A DNA stretch of 64,000 nucleotides from Paenibacillus jilunlii (GTDB lineage Bacteria; Bacillota; Bacilli; Paenibacillales; Paenibacillaceae), in the NCBI RefSeq assembly GCF_900102965.1, contig NZ_FNGM01000006.1:1-64000 (forward strand), written 5' to 3'. The notes beneath the pieces are model-generated. The model saw only the letters and a program-made list of their open reading frames with translations, was not told the origin of the DNA and searched no databases. The position numbers were made by a program, and so were the translations under genes. Shown piece after piece: positions 35,619-44,488 of the stretch; position 1 is the first letter of the stretch; every line of letters begins with the position of its first letter.

Positions 35619-35685
35619 AAAAAGCAACCCGGCTGTCCCGCTGTCGCTCGTAAGAAGGACATACGGTATACAACCAGGCTGCTTT
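35619..35685 (-). terminator. Terminator of rpsO
   Basis: AAGCAgCCtGGtTGT pairs with ACAGCCGGgTTGCTT across about 35 nt, and TTTTTG follows on the minus strand. Confidence 0.75.
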
Positions 35686-35705
35686 AGGGTAATGATTATG
35701 GAAAA

Positions 35706-35975
35706 TTAGCGACGCAATCCCAGTTTTTCGATCAGGGCGCTGTAACGTCTGATGTCTTTGTTCTTCAAATACGCCAGCAGTTTACGACGTTGTCCAACCA
35801 TCTTCAGCAGTCCGCGGCGGGAATGGTGATCCTTCTTGTGCGTACGCAAGTGGTCAGTCAAATTAACGATGTTCTCCGTTAGGATAGCAACTTGCACCTC
35901 AGGGGATCCAGTATCGGATTCATGAGTTTTGTGCTCGTCAATCAATTGATGTTTACGTTCTTGAGTTAATGCCAT
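35706..35975 (-). CDS. rpsO: 30S ribosomal protein S15
   Basis: 89 aa, the exact family length. S15 binds the 16S central domain three-way junction early in assembly. [39 protein letters not shown] and KLLAYLK are signature stretches. The start is the ATG at 35975 with GAAGGAGGTGA upstream; the frame is open 19 more codons without similarity. It has its own promoter and a leader resembling S15 autoregulatory sites. Confidence 0.98.
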   Translation of the reverse strand: MALTQERKHQLIDEHKTHESDTGSPEVQVAILTENIVNLTDHLRTHKKDHHSRRGLLKMVGQRRKLLAYLKNKDIRRYSALIEKLGLRR

Positions 35976-36076
35976 CCTGTTCACCTCCTTCAATATAATC
36001 GCCAATAGCCTCGTCACCGTCGGTGAGAACATGCAACCAAGCTAAGGTTATGATGCTGTCATTCCAGCAACGTTAA
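35976..36076 (-). promoter_or_regulatory. Probable S15 autoregulatory leader
   Basis: On the minus strand the leader contains AACC-N7-GGTT, CACCG-ac-GGTG, then GGCTATTGGCGATTATATT before the RBS. Stacked hairpins plus a GGCGAT segment near the RBS are features of known Bacillus-group S15 leaders that mimic the 16S site. Confidence 0.5.
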
Positions 36077-36078
36077 TC

Positions 36079-36107
36079 AGTATAGCACCTTCGAAGACAA
36101 ATGTAAA
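36079..36107 (-). promoter_or_regulatory. Sigma-A promoter of rpsO
   Basis: TTTACA (36102-36107), 17-nt spacer, TATACT (36079-36084) on the minus strand, lying directly after the ribF stop. Confidence 0.78.
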
Positions 36108-36125
36108 CGGCATGTCCACAGTGAA

Positions 36126-37073
36126 TCAGGATTCTTTTTCCAGCAAGTCTTTGGCGGTGTTGGCATCTTCCCTAATCTGCGCGATCAAGGCATGAATGGA
36201 GTCGAACTTGCGTTCAGGACGGATGAAGGAAACCAGCTCCACCTTAAGCTCCTGCCCGTAGATATCTCCCGCAAAATCAAACAGATGCACCTCAAAGCTG
36301 GGCGCTGTTACCCCTTCGTGGAAGGTAGGCTTCACACCTACGTTCATTACCCCGTGCAGAACTTCATCCTTATAAAAGACTCTGACCGCGTAGACCCCCT
36401 TGGCGGGAATAACATACCGGTCTTCGAGCTGCACATTGGCTGTAGGAAAACCTATAGTGCGTCCGCGCTTCTCGCCATGAACTACCGTTCCCCGCAGATG
36501 ATAACAGCGCCCGAACCATGTATTCGCCAGGGTAAGATCACCATTCTGGAGACTCTTGCGTATCCCGGAGCTGCTTACCTTCTGTCCTTCAATCAGGAAC
36601 GGAGGGGCAGTTAGGACATTCATCATCCCATCCCCCAGCTCACGGAGCCGGTCTGGATCACCTTTGCCCAGATAGCCGAAATGGAAATCAAAGCCAACCA
36701 CGGCAGTTGCAATCTGCAGCGGCAGCAGCATCACAGACACAAAGTCCTCCGGACTTACCCGGGACAACTGCTCGTTAAATTCAATAATATACAAAATATC
36801 GACACCCATGCCGGCAAGAATCTCCTGCTTGTCCTTCGCCGGGGTCAAATATCCGTCATAATCCCCCTTGCCCATAACATCCTTGGGATGCGGATGGAAG
36901 GTCATGACTGCAGCCGGTATGCCTTCTTTGCGGGCCAGTGCAACAGCGGATTCTATGACACTGGCGTGTCCGCGGTGCAGCCCGTCAAACTGCCCCAGGG
37001 CAGCTACTTGCGGCTGTGCCCACTTCGCTGCAGTCTCCGGCGGCAACGGATAGCTTAAGGTTATGGTTCTCAC
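36126..37073 (-). CDS. ribF: Bifunctional riboflavin kinase/FAD synthetase
   Basis: 315 aa, making FMN then FAD. N-terminal nucleotidyltransferase domain with ALGQFDGLHRGHASV (HxGH-type motif, about 28-42); C-terminal flavokinase with RGTVVHGEKRGRTIGFPTANV and KGVYAVRV. The start is the GTG at 37073 because AGGTGAG lies 7 nt upstream; another GTG four codons earlier has a poorer site. Last gene of the rimP-nusA operon as in B. subtilis (truB-ribC). Confidence 0.95.
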   Translation of the reverse strand: MRTITLSYPLPPETAAKWAQPQVAALGQFDGLHRGHASVIESAVALARKEGIPAAVMTFHPHPKDVMGKGDYDGYLTPAKDKQEILAGMGVDILYIIEFNEQLSRVSPEDFVSVMLLPLQIATAVVGFDFHFGYLGKGDPDRLRELGDGMMNVLTAPPFLIEGQKVSSSGIRKSLQNGDLTLANTWFGRCYHLRGTVVHGEKRGRTIGFPTANVQLEDRYVIPAKGVYAVRVFYKDEVLHGVMNVGVKPTFHEGVTAPSFEVHLFDFAGDIYGQELKVELVSFIRPERKFDSIHALIAQIREDANTAKDLLEKES

Positions 37074-37111
37074 GCTGTTTCTCACCTACAATTCACTAAT
37101 GAAATTAATAG

Positions 37112-38026
37112 TCAAGCTTGTGCGAATACTTTTACAGGCGCGATGGCTCCGGTTTCTTCCAATTCATATATTCCCAGAAACCCGCCCTGCTCATCATAAA
37201 GCCGAAAATGCCCGTTCCGCTTTACTTCGGGTGCTACATGGCGGGGAGACAGACGCTGCCCCTGCAGCGCTGCTTTTTTCTTCTCGTCCATCACTGTATG
37301 TCTGGGCAGATGCGGGATCGCCTCGTCCGCCGCAATCAAATGCTCCTCCAGGGTACCAGCCTCTTTGTGTTCAGCGATTTGTTCGAGGGTCAGGCAATGG
37401 CTTGCGGATATCCCGGCAGACATCGTCCGCTCAAGCTTCACCATGACACCAGGTAGTCCAAGCGCACGGCCGATATCCACGCATAGGGTGCGGATGTACG
37501 TGCCTTTAGAGCACAGCACACGGAACGTAACATCCGGATGATTACCGTTCCAGACCATGCCGGTCATTTCAATTTCATAGATTTCCACTTCTCGGCTCTT
37601 ACGCTCAACGGTTTTCCCTTCCCTTGCGAGCTCATAGAGACGTTTGCCGTCAACCTTGACAGCAGAATACATGGGCGGAACCTGAGAAATCACACCTTGA
37701 AAAGACTTAAGCACTGCGAGCACTTCCGCTTCCGTAACATGCACCTCATCTACAGTTTCCGTAATCGTTCCGGTTAAATCCTCGGTATCACTGGATAGGC
37801 CGAGCCGCAGTGTGGCTACATACTCTTTGGGCAGTTCCTGGATGTATTCCACGACACGCGTAGCCCGTCCAAGACAAAGAGGCAGGACACCTGTTACCTG
37901 GGGATCAAGTGTCCCCGTGTGGCCGATCCGCTTCATGCCGAGAATGCGCCGGGCCTTGGCAACAACATCATGTGAAGTGAAGCCGGCAGGCTTATAGACA
38001 GCCAGAACACCTGTAAGCTCACTCAT
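37112..38026 (-). CDS. truB: tRNA pseudouridine(55) synthase TruB
   Basis: 304 aa, modifies U55 in the T loop of tRNAs. The catalytic Asp lies in RIGHTGTLDPQVTGVLPLCLG (about 34-54); KPAGFTSHDVV and SKGTYIRTLCVDIG are further motifs, and a C-terminal PUA-like part follows. Its ATG overlaps the stop of nrnA (ATGA). Confidence 0.97.
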   Translation of the reverse strand: MSELTGVLAVYKPAGFTSHDVVAKARRILGMKRIGHTGTLDPQVTGVLPLCLGRATRVVEYIQELPKEYVATLRLGLSSDTEDLTGTITETVDEVHVTEAEVLAVLKSFQGVISQVPPMYSAVKVDGKRLYELAREGKTVERKSREVEIYEIEMTGMVWNGNHPDVTFRVLCSKGTYIRTLCVDIGRALGLPGVMVKLERTMSAGISASHCLTLEQIAEHKEAGTLEEHLIAADEAIPHLPRHTVMDEKKKAALQGQRLSPRHVAPEVKRNGHFRLYDEQGGFLGIYELEETGAIAPVKVFAQA

Positions 38027-39000
38027 AAATGACGTCTGACCTCCTGCAGCACTATTGGAATAGCATCTTCCAGTGTCGCATCGATGCGCGCACCCGCAGC
38101 CCGGGTATGCCCGCCTCCGCCAAACACTTGCGCCAAAGCGGCCACATCTACCTTACCTGCAGACCGGAAACTTGCTTTTACGGCACGCTCATGAATAACC
38201 TTGAACAGAATTCCTACCTCTACGCCACGGATATTGCGCGGATAGTTAACGATGCCTTCAAGATCTTCGTTTGCGGCTTCGCAATCCAGCATATCCTGAG
38301 GTGTTACGGATACCCAGGCAATATCGCCTTCCGGGGAGAGCTGCAATGTACTCAGCGCCCGGTTCAGCACCTTGACCTGCCCCAGTGTCATCTCCTCCAG
38401 CAGCGTTTCCGCAAGCGTCGGACCATTGACACCGAGCTCAAGCAGCTCAGACACCGCCGCCATCACTTTAGGAGAAGTATTGCTGTAGCGAAAGCCTCCG
38501 GTATCCGTGAGCAGTCCGGTATAGAGGGCGGTCGCGATATCAATATCCCATTCCACCTCAAATGTCTTCAGCAGATCGAATAAAATCTCCGCAGTTGCAG
38601 CAGCATCGGGTTTAATCAAATTAATGAAGCCATAACCGTTGTTCGTAGGATGATGATCAATATTTACGATGAGGGCATCGGGGGCAAAATGGCGCTGGGT
38701 CAGTCCTACACGCTGAAAATCGGCGCAATCAACGCAAATGACATGGCTGTACCCGCGGGGAAGCTCCCCTTCTGCCAGATTGACTATCTCACCGGCATGC
38801 CACAAGTATTCCATCCGCTGCGGGATCGGCCCTTCGTTCAGCATAGTATATTTTTTGCCCAGACATGAGAGAAGCCAGCCCACCGCGAGGGTGGAGCTGA
38901 CTGCATCTCCGTCCGGCTGAATATGCGACACTACAAGATAGTCGTCGTGTTCCAGCAGAAACTTACGGGTCTGCTGGAGACTTTGTTCATAGCTCTGCAT
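38023..39000 (-). CDS. nrnA: DHH/DHHA1 phosphoesterase NrnA (oligoribonuclease/pAp phosphatase)
   Basis: 325 aa; degrades 2-5 nt RNA fragments and dephosphorylates pAp. DHH motif in VNIDHHPTNN (about 110), ISHIQPDGDAVSS-type N-terminal motif (SHIQPDGDA), and the DHHA1 glycine motif GGGGHTRAAG near residue 300. In B. subtilis nrnA lies elsewhere; here it is inserted in the infB-rbfA-truB operon with a 4-nt overlap to truB. Confidence 0.95.
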   Translation of the reverse strand: MQSYEQSLQQTRKFLLEHDDYLVVSHIQPDGDAVSSTLAVGWLLSCLGKKYTMLNEGPIPQRMEYLWHAGEIVNLAEGELPRGYSHVICVDCADFQRVGLTQRHFAPDALIVNIDHHPTNNGYGFINLIKPDAAATAEILFDLLKTFEVEWDIDIATALYTGLLTDTGGFRYSNTSPKVMAAVSELLELGVNGPTLAETLLEEMTLGQVKVLNRALSTLQLSPEGDIAWVSVTPQDMLDCEAANEDLEGIVNYPRNIRGVEVGILFKVIHERAVKASFRSAGKVDVAALAQVFGGGGHTRAAGARIDATLEDAIPIVLQEVRRHL

Positions 39001-39021
39001 TCGCCGTCTCCTTTATGTTTC

Positions 39022-39375
39022 CTAGCTTTCTTCATTCTTGCCGATTTCACCAAGCAGCTTCTCGATATGGCTTCCGTAAGCAACGGATTCGTCAATCTTG
39101 AAGATCAGCTCAGGCGTATGGCGCAGGCGGATCGCTTTGCCAAGCTCCGAGCGGAGAAAGCCATTGGCCTTCTCAATCGCTTTTAGGGAACCTGTGACCT
39201 GCTCTTGGTCCCCGAAAACACTCAGGTACACTTTGGCCTGTGACAGATCGTTCGTCACATCCACGCCGGTAACAGTTACAAACCCGACGCGGGGGTCTTT
39301 AAGACCGCTTTGGATCAGCTGGCTAAGTTCTTTTTTGATCTGCTCGCCAACCCGTCCGGCTCTGATTTTAGACAT
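39022..39375 (-). CDS. rbfA: Ribosome-binding factor A
   Basis: 117 aa KH-like 30S maturation factor. RAGRVGEQIKKELSQLIQ and DPRVGFVTVTGVDVTNDLSQAKVY are typical. It follows infB by 17 nt; the ylxP gene found between them in B. subtilis is absent. Confidence 0.97.
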   Translation of the reverse strand: MSKIRAGRVGEQIKKELSQLIQSGLKDPRVGFVTVTGVDVTNDLSQAKVYLSVFGDQEQVTGSLKAIEKANGFLRSELGKAIRLRHTPELIFKIDESVAYGSHIEKLLGEIGKNEES

Positions 39376-39392
39376 CTATATCACCTCTTCGC

Positions 39393-42044
39393 TTAGCGCT
39401 CAACCGTCTCCATGATAAACGCTTCGATAATGTCGCCTTCGACGACATCATTATAGCGTTCCAAAGTTATGCCACATTCATAACCCTGTGCCACTTCTTT
39501 GGCATCATCCTTGAAACGCTTCAAGGTGTCGATCTTGCCTTGGAAGACAACAATACCGCTGCGGATCAGGCGCATTTCGGCATTGCGGGTAATTTTGCCT
39601 GAAGTAACCATACAACCTGCAATGGTTCCCACTTTGCTGATTTTGAAGACGTTGCGCACTTCGGCATGGCCGATAATGTTCTCTTTGTAGACGGGATCAA
39701 GCATGCCTTTCATGGCACTTTCAATTTCTTCGATTACATTGTAAATGATGTTATGCAGACGGACATCAACTTTTTCCTGCTCGGCTGCGGCTTTGGTCTG
39801 GGCATCCGGACGCACGTTAAAGCCGATTACAATCGCATTGGAAGCCGCCGCCAGGGTAATGTCGGATTCCGTAATCGCACCCGCACCACTATGGATAATC
39901 TTCACACGCACGCCTTCAACTTCAATTTTGGCTAAGGAGCCTTTGAGTGCTTCAACTGAACCCTGCACGTCACCTTTGATGATCACGTTCAGGTCTTTGA
40001 TCTCGCCTTCTTTGATGTGCTTGAACAGATCATCCAGCGTTACCCGGGTGTTCGTATTCAGCTCAGACTGGCGCTGTGTTGTGGAACGTCTGTCTGCAAT
40101 CGCACGGGCTTTACGCTCATCTTCAAACGCCATGAACGGATCGCCGGCTTGCGGAACTTCAGTCAGACCCGTGATTTCCACTGGTGTGGAAGGACCTGCT
40201 TCCTTGATCTTGCGTCCTTTGTCATTCACCATGGCGCGTACACGTCCAAAGCAGTTCCCTGCTACAAAGGCGTCGCCGACCTTCAGCGTACCATTCTGTA
40301 CCAGAATCCGGGCAACTGGTCCACGGTTCTTATCAAGCTCTGCTTCGATGACGGTACCGCGTGCCCGTTTGTCAGGGTTTGCTTTGTACTCATTCACTTC
40401 GGCAACGAGCAGAATCATTTCCAGCAGCTCTTCAAGGTTGATGCGCTGTTTGGCTGACAGGTTAACGAAAATCGTATCTCCGCCCCACTCTTCCGGCACC
40501 AGCTCATAGTTGGTAAGCTCCTGCTTCACCCGGTCAGGGTCTGCACCCGGTTTGTCGATCTTGTTGACAGCAACAATGATCGGCAGGCCTGCAGCCTTGG
40601 CATGGTTGATTGCTTCCACCGTCTGCGGCATCACGCCGTCATCGGCGGCAACTACGATAATGGTCATATCCGTTACCTGGGCACCACGGGCACGCATCGC
40701 GGTAAACGCTTCGTGGCCCGGTGTATCGAGGAACGTGATCTTTTTGTGGTTGATTTCGACTTGATAAGCACCGATATGCTGGGTAATCCCGCCGGCTTCG
40801 CCGCCGGTTACATTCGTTGAGCGAATGGCATCCAGCAAGGTCGTTTTACCATGGTCAACGTGACCCATGATGGTTACGACCGGAGGACGAGTCTGCAGAT
40901 CCTCTTCGGAATCGTTCTCTTCCACTGTCTCAAAGCTGTCTTCATCCACTGGAATCTTGACTTCAACTTCCACTCCGAATTCGCTGGAGAGCAGCAGAAT
41001 CGTGTCAATGTCGAGCTCCTGGTTAATTGTAGCCATAACCCCCATGGATATCAGCTTCTTGATGACTTCAGAAGCGTCCTTATGAAGCAGCTTAGCAGTT
41101 TCACCGACAGTCATGCTGCCGCGGACAATGATTTTCTTAGGGGTGTTGTCGATTTTTTCACGGACCGGCTGATTGCTTCGGCCACGGTTGTTTTTACCGC
41201 CCCGGCCGCGGAAATTACCGCCTTTGCCGTCTTCAAAACGTTTTTGACCGCTGTTGTTGTTCGGTCTGCCGCCGTTAGTGTTCTTCTTGGGTCCTCTGTC
41301 GCCGCCACGGGAGAAATCTCCGCCGCCTTGGCCTTGCGGACGGCTGTCAGCGGTACGCGCTCCGCCTTGACCCTGTGGACGGTCTCCAGTACGTGGCGCA
41401 CCGCCGCCTTGGCCTTGCGGGCGGCTGCCTGTAGAGCTGCCTTGCGGACGGCTGCCCGTGGAGCTGCCCTGCGGACGGTTGCCCGTAGAGCTGCCTTGCG
41501 GACGGCTGCCCGTGGAATTGCCTTGCGGACGATTGCCGCCTGTGGAATTGCCTTGCGTGCGTCCGCTAGTGGAACTGCCCTGCGGGCGGCTGCCTGTGGA
41601 GCTGCCTTGCGGACGGTTGCCGCTTGCACTGCTTTGCGGGCGTGAATTTTGTGCTGAACCTGATGTTGCTCTGCGGGAATCTTGTCCGCTTTGGGGCCTT
41701 GGGGACGTCGTCGATTGGTTGTTGTTTTGGTTACTGTTCATACCTACCTGCTTTTCCGGTTGATTTTTGTTGGCATTCTGAGCGCTTTGGGGTTCAGCGG
41801 TTACCGTTCCGGCAGATGCCGGACGGCTGCTGGTTCCGCTATCCCGCTTGGCTGCAGCATTTGACTTGATATCCTTGAAGAACTGTTCAACTTTGCTCAC
41901 GGAGCCATTCTCCATGACACTCATATGATTATTCACAGGAACATTCAAACGCTTCAGAATTGTAATAATTTCTTTACTGCTCATGTTGAGCGATTTCGCG
42001 TATTCATACACGCGCAGCTTATCCTTATTGTCTTCTTTAGTCAA
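39393..42044 (-). CDS. infB: Translation initiation factor IF-2
   Basis: 883 aa GTPase placing initiator tRNA on the 30S. N-terminal IF2_N (about 5-55, [18 protein letters not shown]), a long disordered linker (about 60-300) with a 9-residue repeat of the type RPQGSSTGS, a second IF2_N (about 315-365), the G domain ([30 protein letters not shown]; about 390-560) and C-terminal domains II-IV. The start is the TTG at 42044 with GGAGG 8 nt upstream; a GTG three codons before lacks an RBS. It overlaps ylxQ by 8 nt. Confidence 0.97.
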   Translation of the reverse strand: MTKEDNKDKLRVYEYAKSLNMSSKEIITILKRLNVPVNNHMSVMENGSVSKVEQFFKDIKSNAAAKRDSGTSSRPASAGTVTAEPQSAQNANKNQPEKQVGMNSNQNNNQSTTSPRPQSGQDSRRATSGSAQNSRPQSSASGNRPQGSSTGSRPQGSSTSGRTQGNSTGGNRPQGNSTGSRPQGSSTGNRPQGSSTGSRPQGSSTGSRPQGQGGGAPRTGDRPQGQGGARTADSRPQGQGGGDFSRGGDRGPKKNTNGGRPNNNSGQKRFEDGKGGNFRGRGGKNNRGRSNQPVREKIDNTPKKIIVRGSMTVGETAKLLHKDASEVIKKLISMGVMATINQELDIDTILLLSSEFGVEVEVKIPVDEDSFETVEENDSEEDLQTRPPVVTIMGHVDHGKTTLLDAIRSTNVTGGEAGGITQHIGAYQVEINHKKITFLDTPGHEAFTAMRARGAQVTDMTIIVVAADDGVMPQTVEAINHAKAAGLPIIVAVNKIDKPGADPDRVKQELTNYELVPEEWGGDTIFVNLSAKQRINLEELLEMILLVAEVNEYKANPDKRARGTVIEAELDKNRGPVARILVQNGTLKVGDAFVAGNCFGRVRAMVNDKGRKIKEAGPSTPVEITGLTEVPQAGDPFMAFEDERKARAIADRRSTTQRQSELNTNTRVTLDDLFKHIKEGEIKDLNVIIKGDVQGSVEALKGSLAKIEVEGVRVKIIHSGAGAITESDITLAAASNAIVIGFNVRPDAQTKAAAEQEKVDVRLHNIIYNVIEEIESAMKGMLDPVYKENIIGHAEVRNVFKISKVGTIAGCMVTSGKITRNAEMRLIRSGIVVFQGKIDTLKRFKDDAKEVAQGYECGITLERYNDVVEGDIIEAFIMETVER
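41392..41640 (-). repeat. 27-bp tandem repeat inside infB
   Basis: About eight to ten degenerate copies of a 27-bp unit coding for [18 protein letters not shown] in the IF-2 linker. It keeps two other frames open, which creates long false ORFs on both strands. Confidence 0.85.
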
Positions 42045-42360
42045 TAACTCCACCTCCGACAGTATCTCCCAGCACTCTGGAGATCATTTCCGCGAATCCT
42101 TTATCCGTAACGGCCAGCACTACGCGCTGGTCTTTACCAATACTTGCACCGAGTTCATCCCGGTGAAATGCGATTACTAGTGGAATATCGTAGGTCCCGC
42201 ACTTGTCGCGGAACTTTTTCTGAGTATTTTCTGAAGCATCACCAGCCAGGACGACCAGCTTCGCCTCCGAAGACCGTACCGCTTTCAGCACAGCTTCGTC
42301 GCCGGTGACAATCTTGCCCGCTCTCATGGCAAGCCCTAAATAAGAAAGTGCCTTACTCAT
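42037..42360 (-). CDS. ylxQ: L7Ae/L30e family RNA-binding protein (YlxQ)
   Basis: 107 aa single-domain K-turn-binding-type protein. [36 protein letters not shown] is the L7Ae-family core. ATG at 42360, overlapping the ylxR stop by 8 nt; longer upstream frame is the ylxR shadow. Probably binds structured RNA; target unknown. Confidence 0.93.
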   Translation of the reverse strand: MSKALSYLGLAMRAGKIVTGDEAVLKAVRSSEAKLVVLAGDASENTQKKFRDKCGTYDIPLVIAFHRDELGASIGKDQRVVLAVTDKGFAEMISRVLGDTVGGGVID

Positions 42361-42661
42361 TGTCCTCACTATCCTTTGCTGCCAGAAACTGCTCCTCCAC
42401 GGATGCAAAATCCCGGGCAAGCTGGGCATAAATTTCCGGACTCACTTGACATTTGAGTGCACGGTCAAGTGCTTTGTTCTTTTGTGCCAGCTTAAAACAT
42501 TCCAGTTTGCCGCATATATAAGCGCCACGGCCCGACTTTTTGCCTGTCAGGTCAATCAGCACTTCGCCCTCCGGCGTTCTCACCACGCGAATCAGCTCTT
42601 TTTTGGGCATCATCTCCTGGCTGGCAACGCATTTGCGCAGCGGCACCTTACGCTGTTTCAT
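42353..42661 (-). CDS. rnpM: YlxR family RNase P modulator RnpM
   Basis: 102 aa, DUF448/YlxR. RKCVASQEMMPKKELIRVVR near the N terminus and KKSGRGAYICGKLECFKLA are the family signatures. YlxR proteins have been reported to bind RNase P RNA and modulate it. It lies between nusA (36 nt) and ylxQ (overlap). Confidence 0.94.
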   Translation of the reverse strand: MKQRKVPLRKCVASQEMMPKKELIRVVRTPEGEVLIDLTGKKSGRGAYICGKLECFKLAQKNKALDRALKCQVSPEIYAQLARDFASVEEQFLAAKDSEDNE

Positions 42662-42696
42662 GTCAATCGCCTCCCCTCTAAAATAGAGCAGGTTGA

Positions 42697-43794
42697 TTAG
42701 TCAATGGAGACGGAATCCTGATGCATTTCATCATTAGAAGTTCTTGGTCTGCCGTATTCCTGCTCTGCCTGGCTTTCGCTCTTGATATCAATTTTCCAGC
42801 CGGTCAGCTTGGCGGCAAGACGGGCATTCTGCCCTTTAATGCCGATTGCCAGCGACAATTGATAGTCAGGAACAATGACACGCGCCATTTTCTCCGCTTC
42901 AAAGACCTGAACCTCAAGCACCTTGGATGGACTAAGCGCATTAGCCACATACTCCTGAACCGCATCGGAATAACGGACGATATCAATTTTCTCACCGCGA
43001 AGCTCCGTAACGATCGTCTGAACGCGTGTGCCTCTAGGGCCTACACATGAACCAACAGGATCCACTTCCGGGTTGCGCGAAAAGACGGCAATCTTGGAAC
43101 GGAAGCCCGCTTCCCGGGCAACGGAACGAATTTCGACAACACCGTCAAAAATTTCCGGGACCTCAAGCTCGAACAGGCGTTTCAAGAGCCCGGGATGACT
43201 GCGGGACAGCATGATCTGCGGCCCTTTGGTCGTGTTCTCAACCTTGGTGATATAAGCCTTGATACGTTCGCTTTGCTTGAATTTCTCACCCGGCATCAGT
43301 TCGCTGAGCGGCAGAACCGCTTCGATCTTGCCCAGGTCAACATAGATGTTGCGCATATCCTGGCGCTGTACAAGGCCGGTAACAATGTCATCTTCCTTGT
43401 CGATAAAAGCGTTATAGATCAGTCCGCGCTCTGCTTCACGAATGCGCTGGGTGACCACCTGCTTGGCCGTCTGGGCGGCAATGCGGCCGAAATCACGCGG
43501 CGTTACTTCAAGCTCGGCGATATCCTCCAGCTGGAAATGCGGGTTGATTTCACGCGCAGACATCAGCGAGATTTCGGTGCGGGTATCCAGCACCTCCTCG
43601 ACAATCAGCTTGCGGGCGAACACCTTGATTACGCCTGTGTTGCGGTTCATGTCGACACGCACATTCTGCGCGGCATTGAAGTTGCGTTTATAACTCGAGA
43701 TCAGCGCAGCTTCAATGGCTTCGAACAACACATCCTTGCTGATGCCCTTCTCTCTTTCCAGTTCATTCATAGCTTCAATAAAATCCATACTCAT
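42697..43794 (-). CDS. nusA: Transcription termination/antitermination factor NusA
   Basis: 365 aa. N-terminal RNAP-binding domain (about 1-125), S1 (about 130-200, [23 protein letters not shown]), KH1 and KH2 (about 205-345, [18 protein letters not shown] and [18 protein letters not shown]). The C-terminal acidic repeats of E. coli NusA are absent, normal for Firmicutes. ATG at 43794; a second ATG two codons in is also possible. Confidence 0.97.
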   Translation of the reverse strand: MSMDFIEAMNELEREKGISKDVLFEAIEAALISSYKRNFNAAQNVRVDMNRNTGVIKVFARKLIVEEVLDTRTEISLMSAREINPHFQLEDIAELEVTPRDFGRIAAQTAKQVVTQRIREAERGLIYNAFIDKEDDIVTGLVQRQDMRNIYVDLGKIEAVLPLSELMPGEKFKQSERIKAYITKVENTTKGPQIMLSRSHPGLLKRLFELEVPEIFDGVVEIRSVAREAGFRSKIAVFSRNPEVDPVGSCVGPRGTRVQTIVTELRGEKIDIVRYSDAVQEYVANALSPSKVLEVQVFEAEKMARVIVPDYQLSLAIGIKGQNARLAAKLTGWKIDIKSESQAEQEYGRPRTSNDEMHQDSVSID

Positions 43795-43820
43795 GAAATT
43801 CCGGTCCCCCTTTCAAGACG

Positions 43821-44288
43821 TTAAAAAATAATGGCCAATCTCGCACTGGCGACTTTGGCGTACGGTACAACATGTTCTTTTTTGCCCGCGGAGATGAGCA
43901 GTTCCTCGTTCTCGAACGAGAGCAAACGACCTTCGAATTCCTTGAGTCCCTGAATCGGCTCATATACCGTTACATAGACGTCCTTGCCAACCGCTTTGGC
44001 AACATCCGCAGCCTTTTTGAGCGGACGCTCAGCACCAGGTGAGGAAACTTCAAGAAAATACGCCTCAGGTATAGGATCATTCTCATCCAGCTTCTGGCTG
44101 AAATATTCGCTGATGGCACCACAGTCATCAATATCAATGCCGCCTTCTTTGTCAACAAATATGCGCAAAAACCAGTTGGAGCCTTCCTTCACATATTCAA
44201 CGTCCACCAGTTCGAAACCATTGTCCTCGAGATAGGGCCCGAGCATCTGCTCTACCGTTTGTTTAATTTTGGATTTGGGTGTGCTCAA
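43821..44288 (-). CDS. rimP: Ribosome maturation factor RimP
   Basis: 155 aa 30S maturation factor. GFELVDVEYVKEGSNWFLRI, DIDDCGAISEYFSQKLDE and YFLEVSSPGAERPL are conserved. The start is the TTG at 44288, with GGAGG 9 nt upstream; the frame is open 14 codons more without similarity. First gene of the operon. Confidence 0.95.
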   Translation of the reverse strand: MSTPKSKIKQTVEQMLGPYLEDNGFELVDVEYVKEGSNWFLRIFVDKEGGIDIDDCGAISEYFSQKLDENDPIPEAYFLEVSSPGAERPLKKAADVAKAVGKDVYVTVYEPIQGLKEFEGRLLSFENEELLISAGKKEHVVPYAKVASARLAIIF

Positions 44289-44334
44289 AAGAAGATAACC
44301 TCCACGAACTTGTCTTTTGCTATATACCAAAGAT

Positions 44335-44358
44335 AAAGAGTGGGTTTCCCCACTCTTT
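44335..44358 (-). promoter_or_regulatory. GAAA-loop hairpin in the rimP-nusA leader
   Basis: AAAGAGTGGG and CCCACTCTTT are perfect 10-bp arms closing a GAAA tetraloop on the minus strand, 27-50 nt after the predicted start. What follows (ATCTTTGG) is not a clean U-tract, so it is either a leader attenuator or a stabilising 5' hairpin. Confidence 0.65.
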
Positions 44359-44391
44359 ACACAACGGACTTATCTCATTATTACCAAAAAA

Positions 44392-44420
44392 ATTATACCA
44401 TAGTGCATCTGCACTGACAA
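44392..44420 (-). promoter_or_regulatory. Sigma-A promoter of the rimP-nusA-infB operon
   Basis: TTGTCA (44415-44420), 17-nt spacer ending TGG, TATAAT (44392-44397). It has a consensus -10 with extended TG-N and a one-off -35. Confidence 0.88.
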
Positions 44421-44488
44421 GTGCCGGCCCTTGACTGCCTTATTCGGCAGGGCATAAAAGGAGGTTCAGCTCCACTTTGTAGGGTAGT

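Noticed and set aside
40851-41645. 264-aa plus-strand ORF and a 172-aa minus-strand ORF in infB
   Set aside because: Products of the 27-bp repeat and GC bias inside the IF-2 linker; low-complexity, no RBS.
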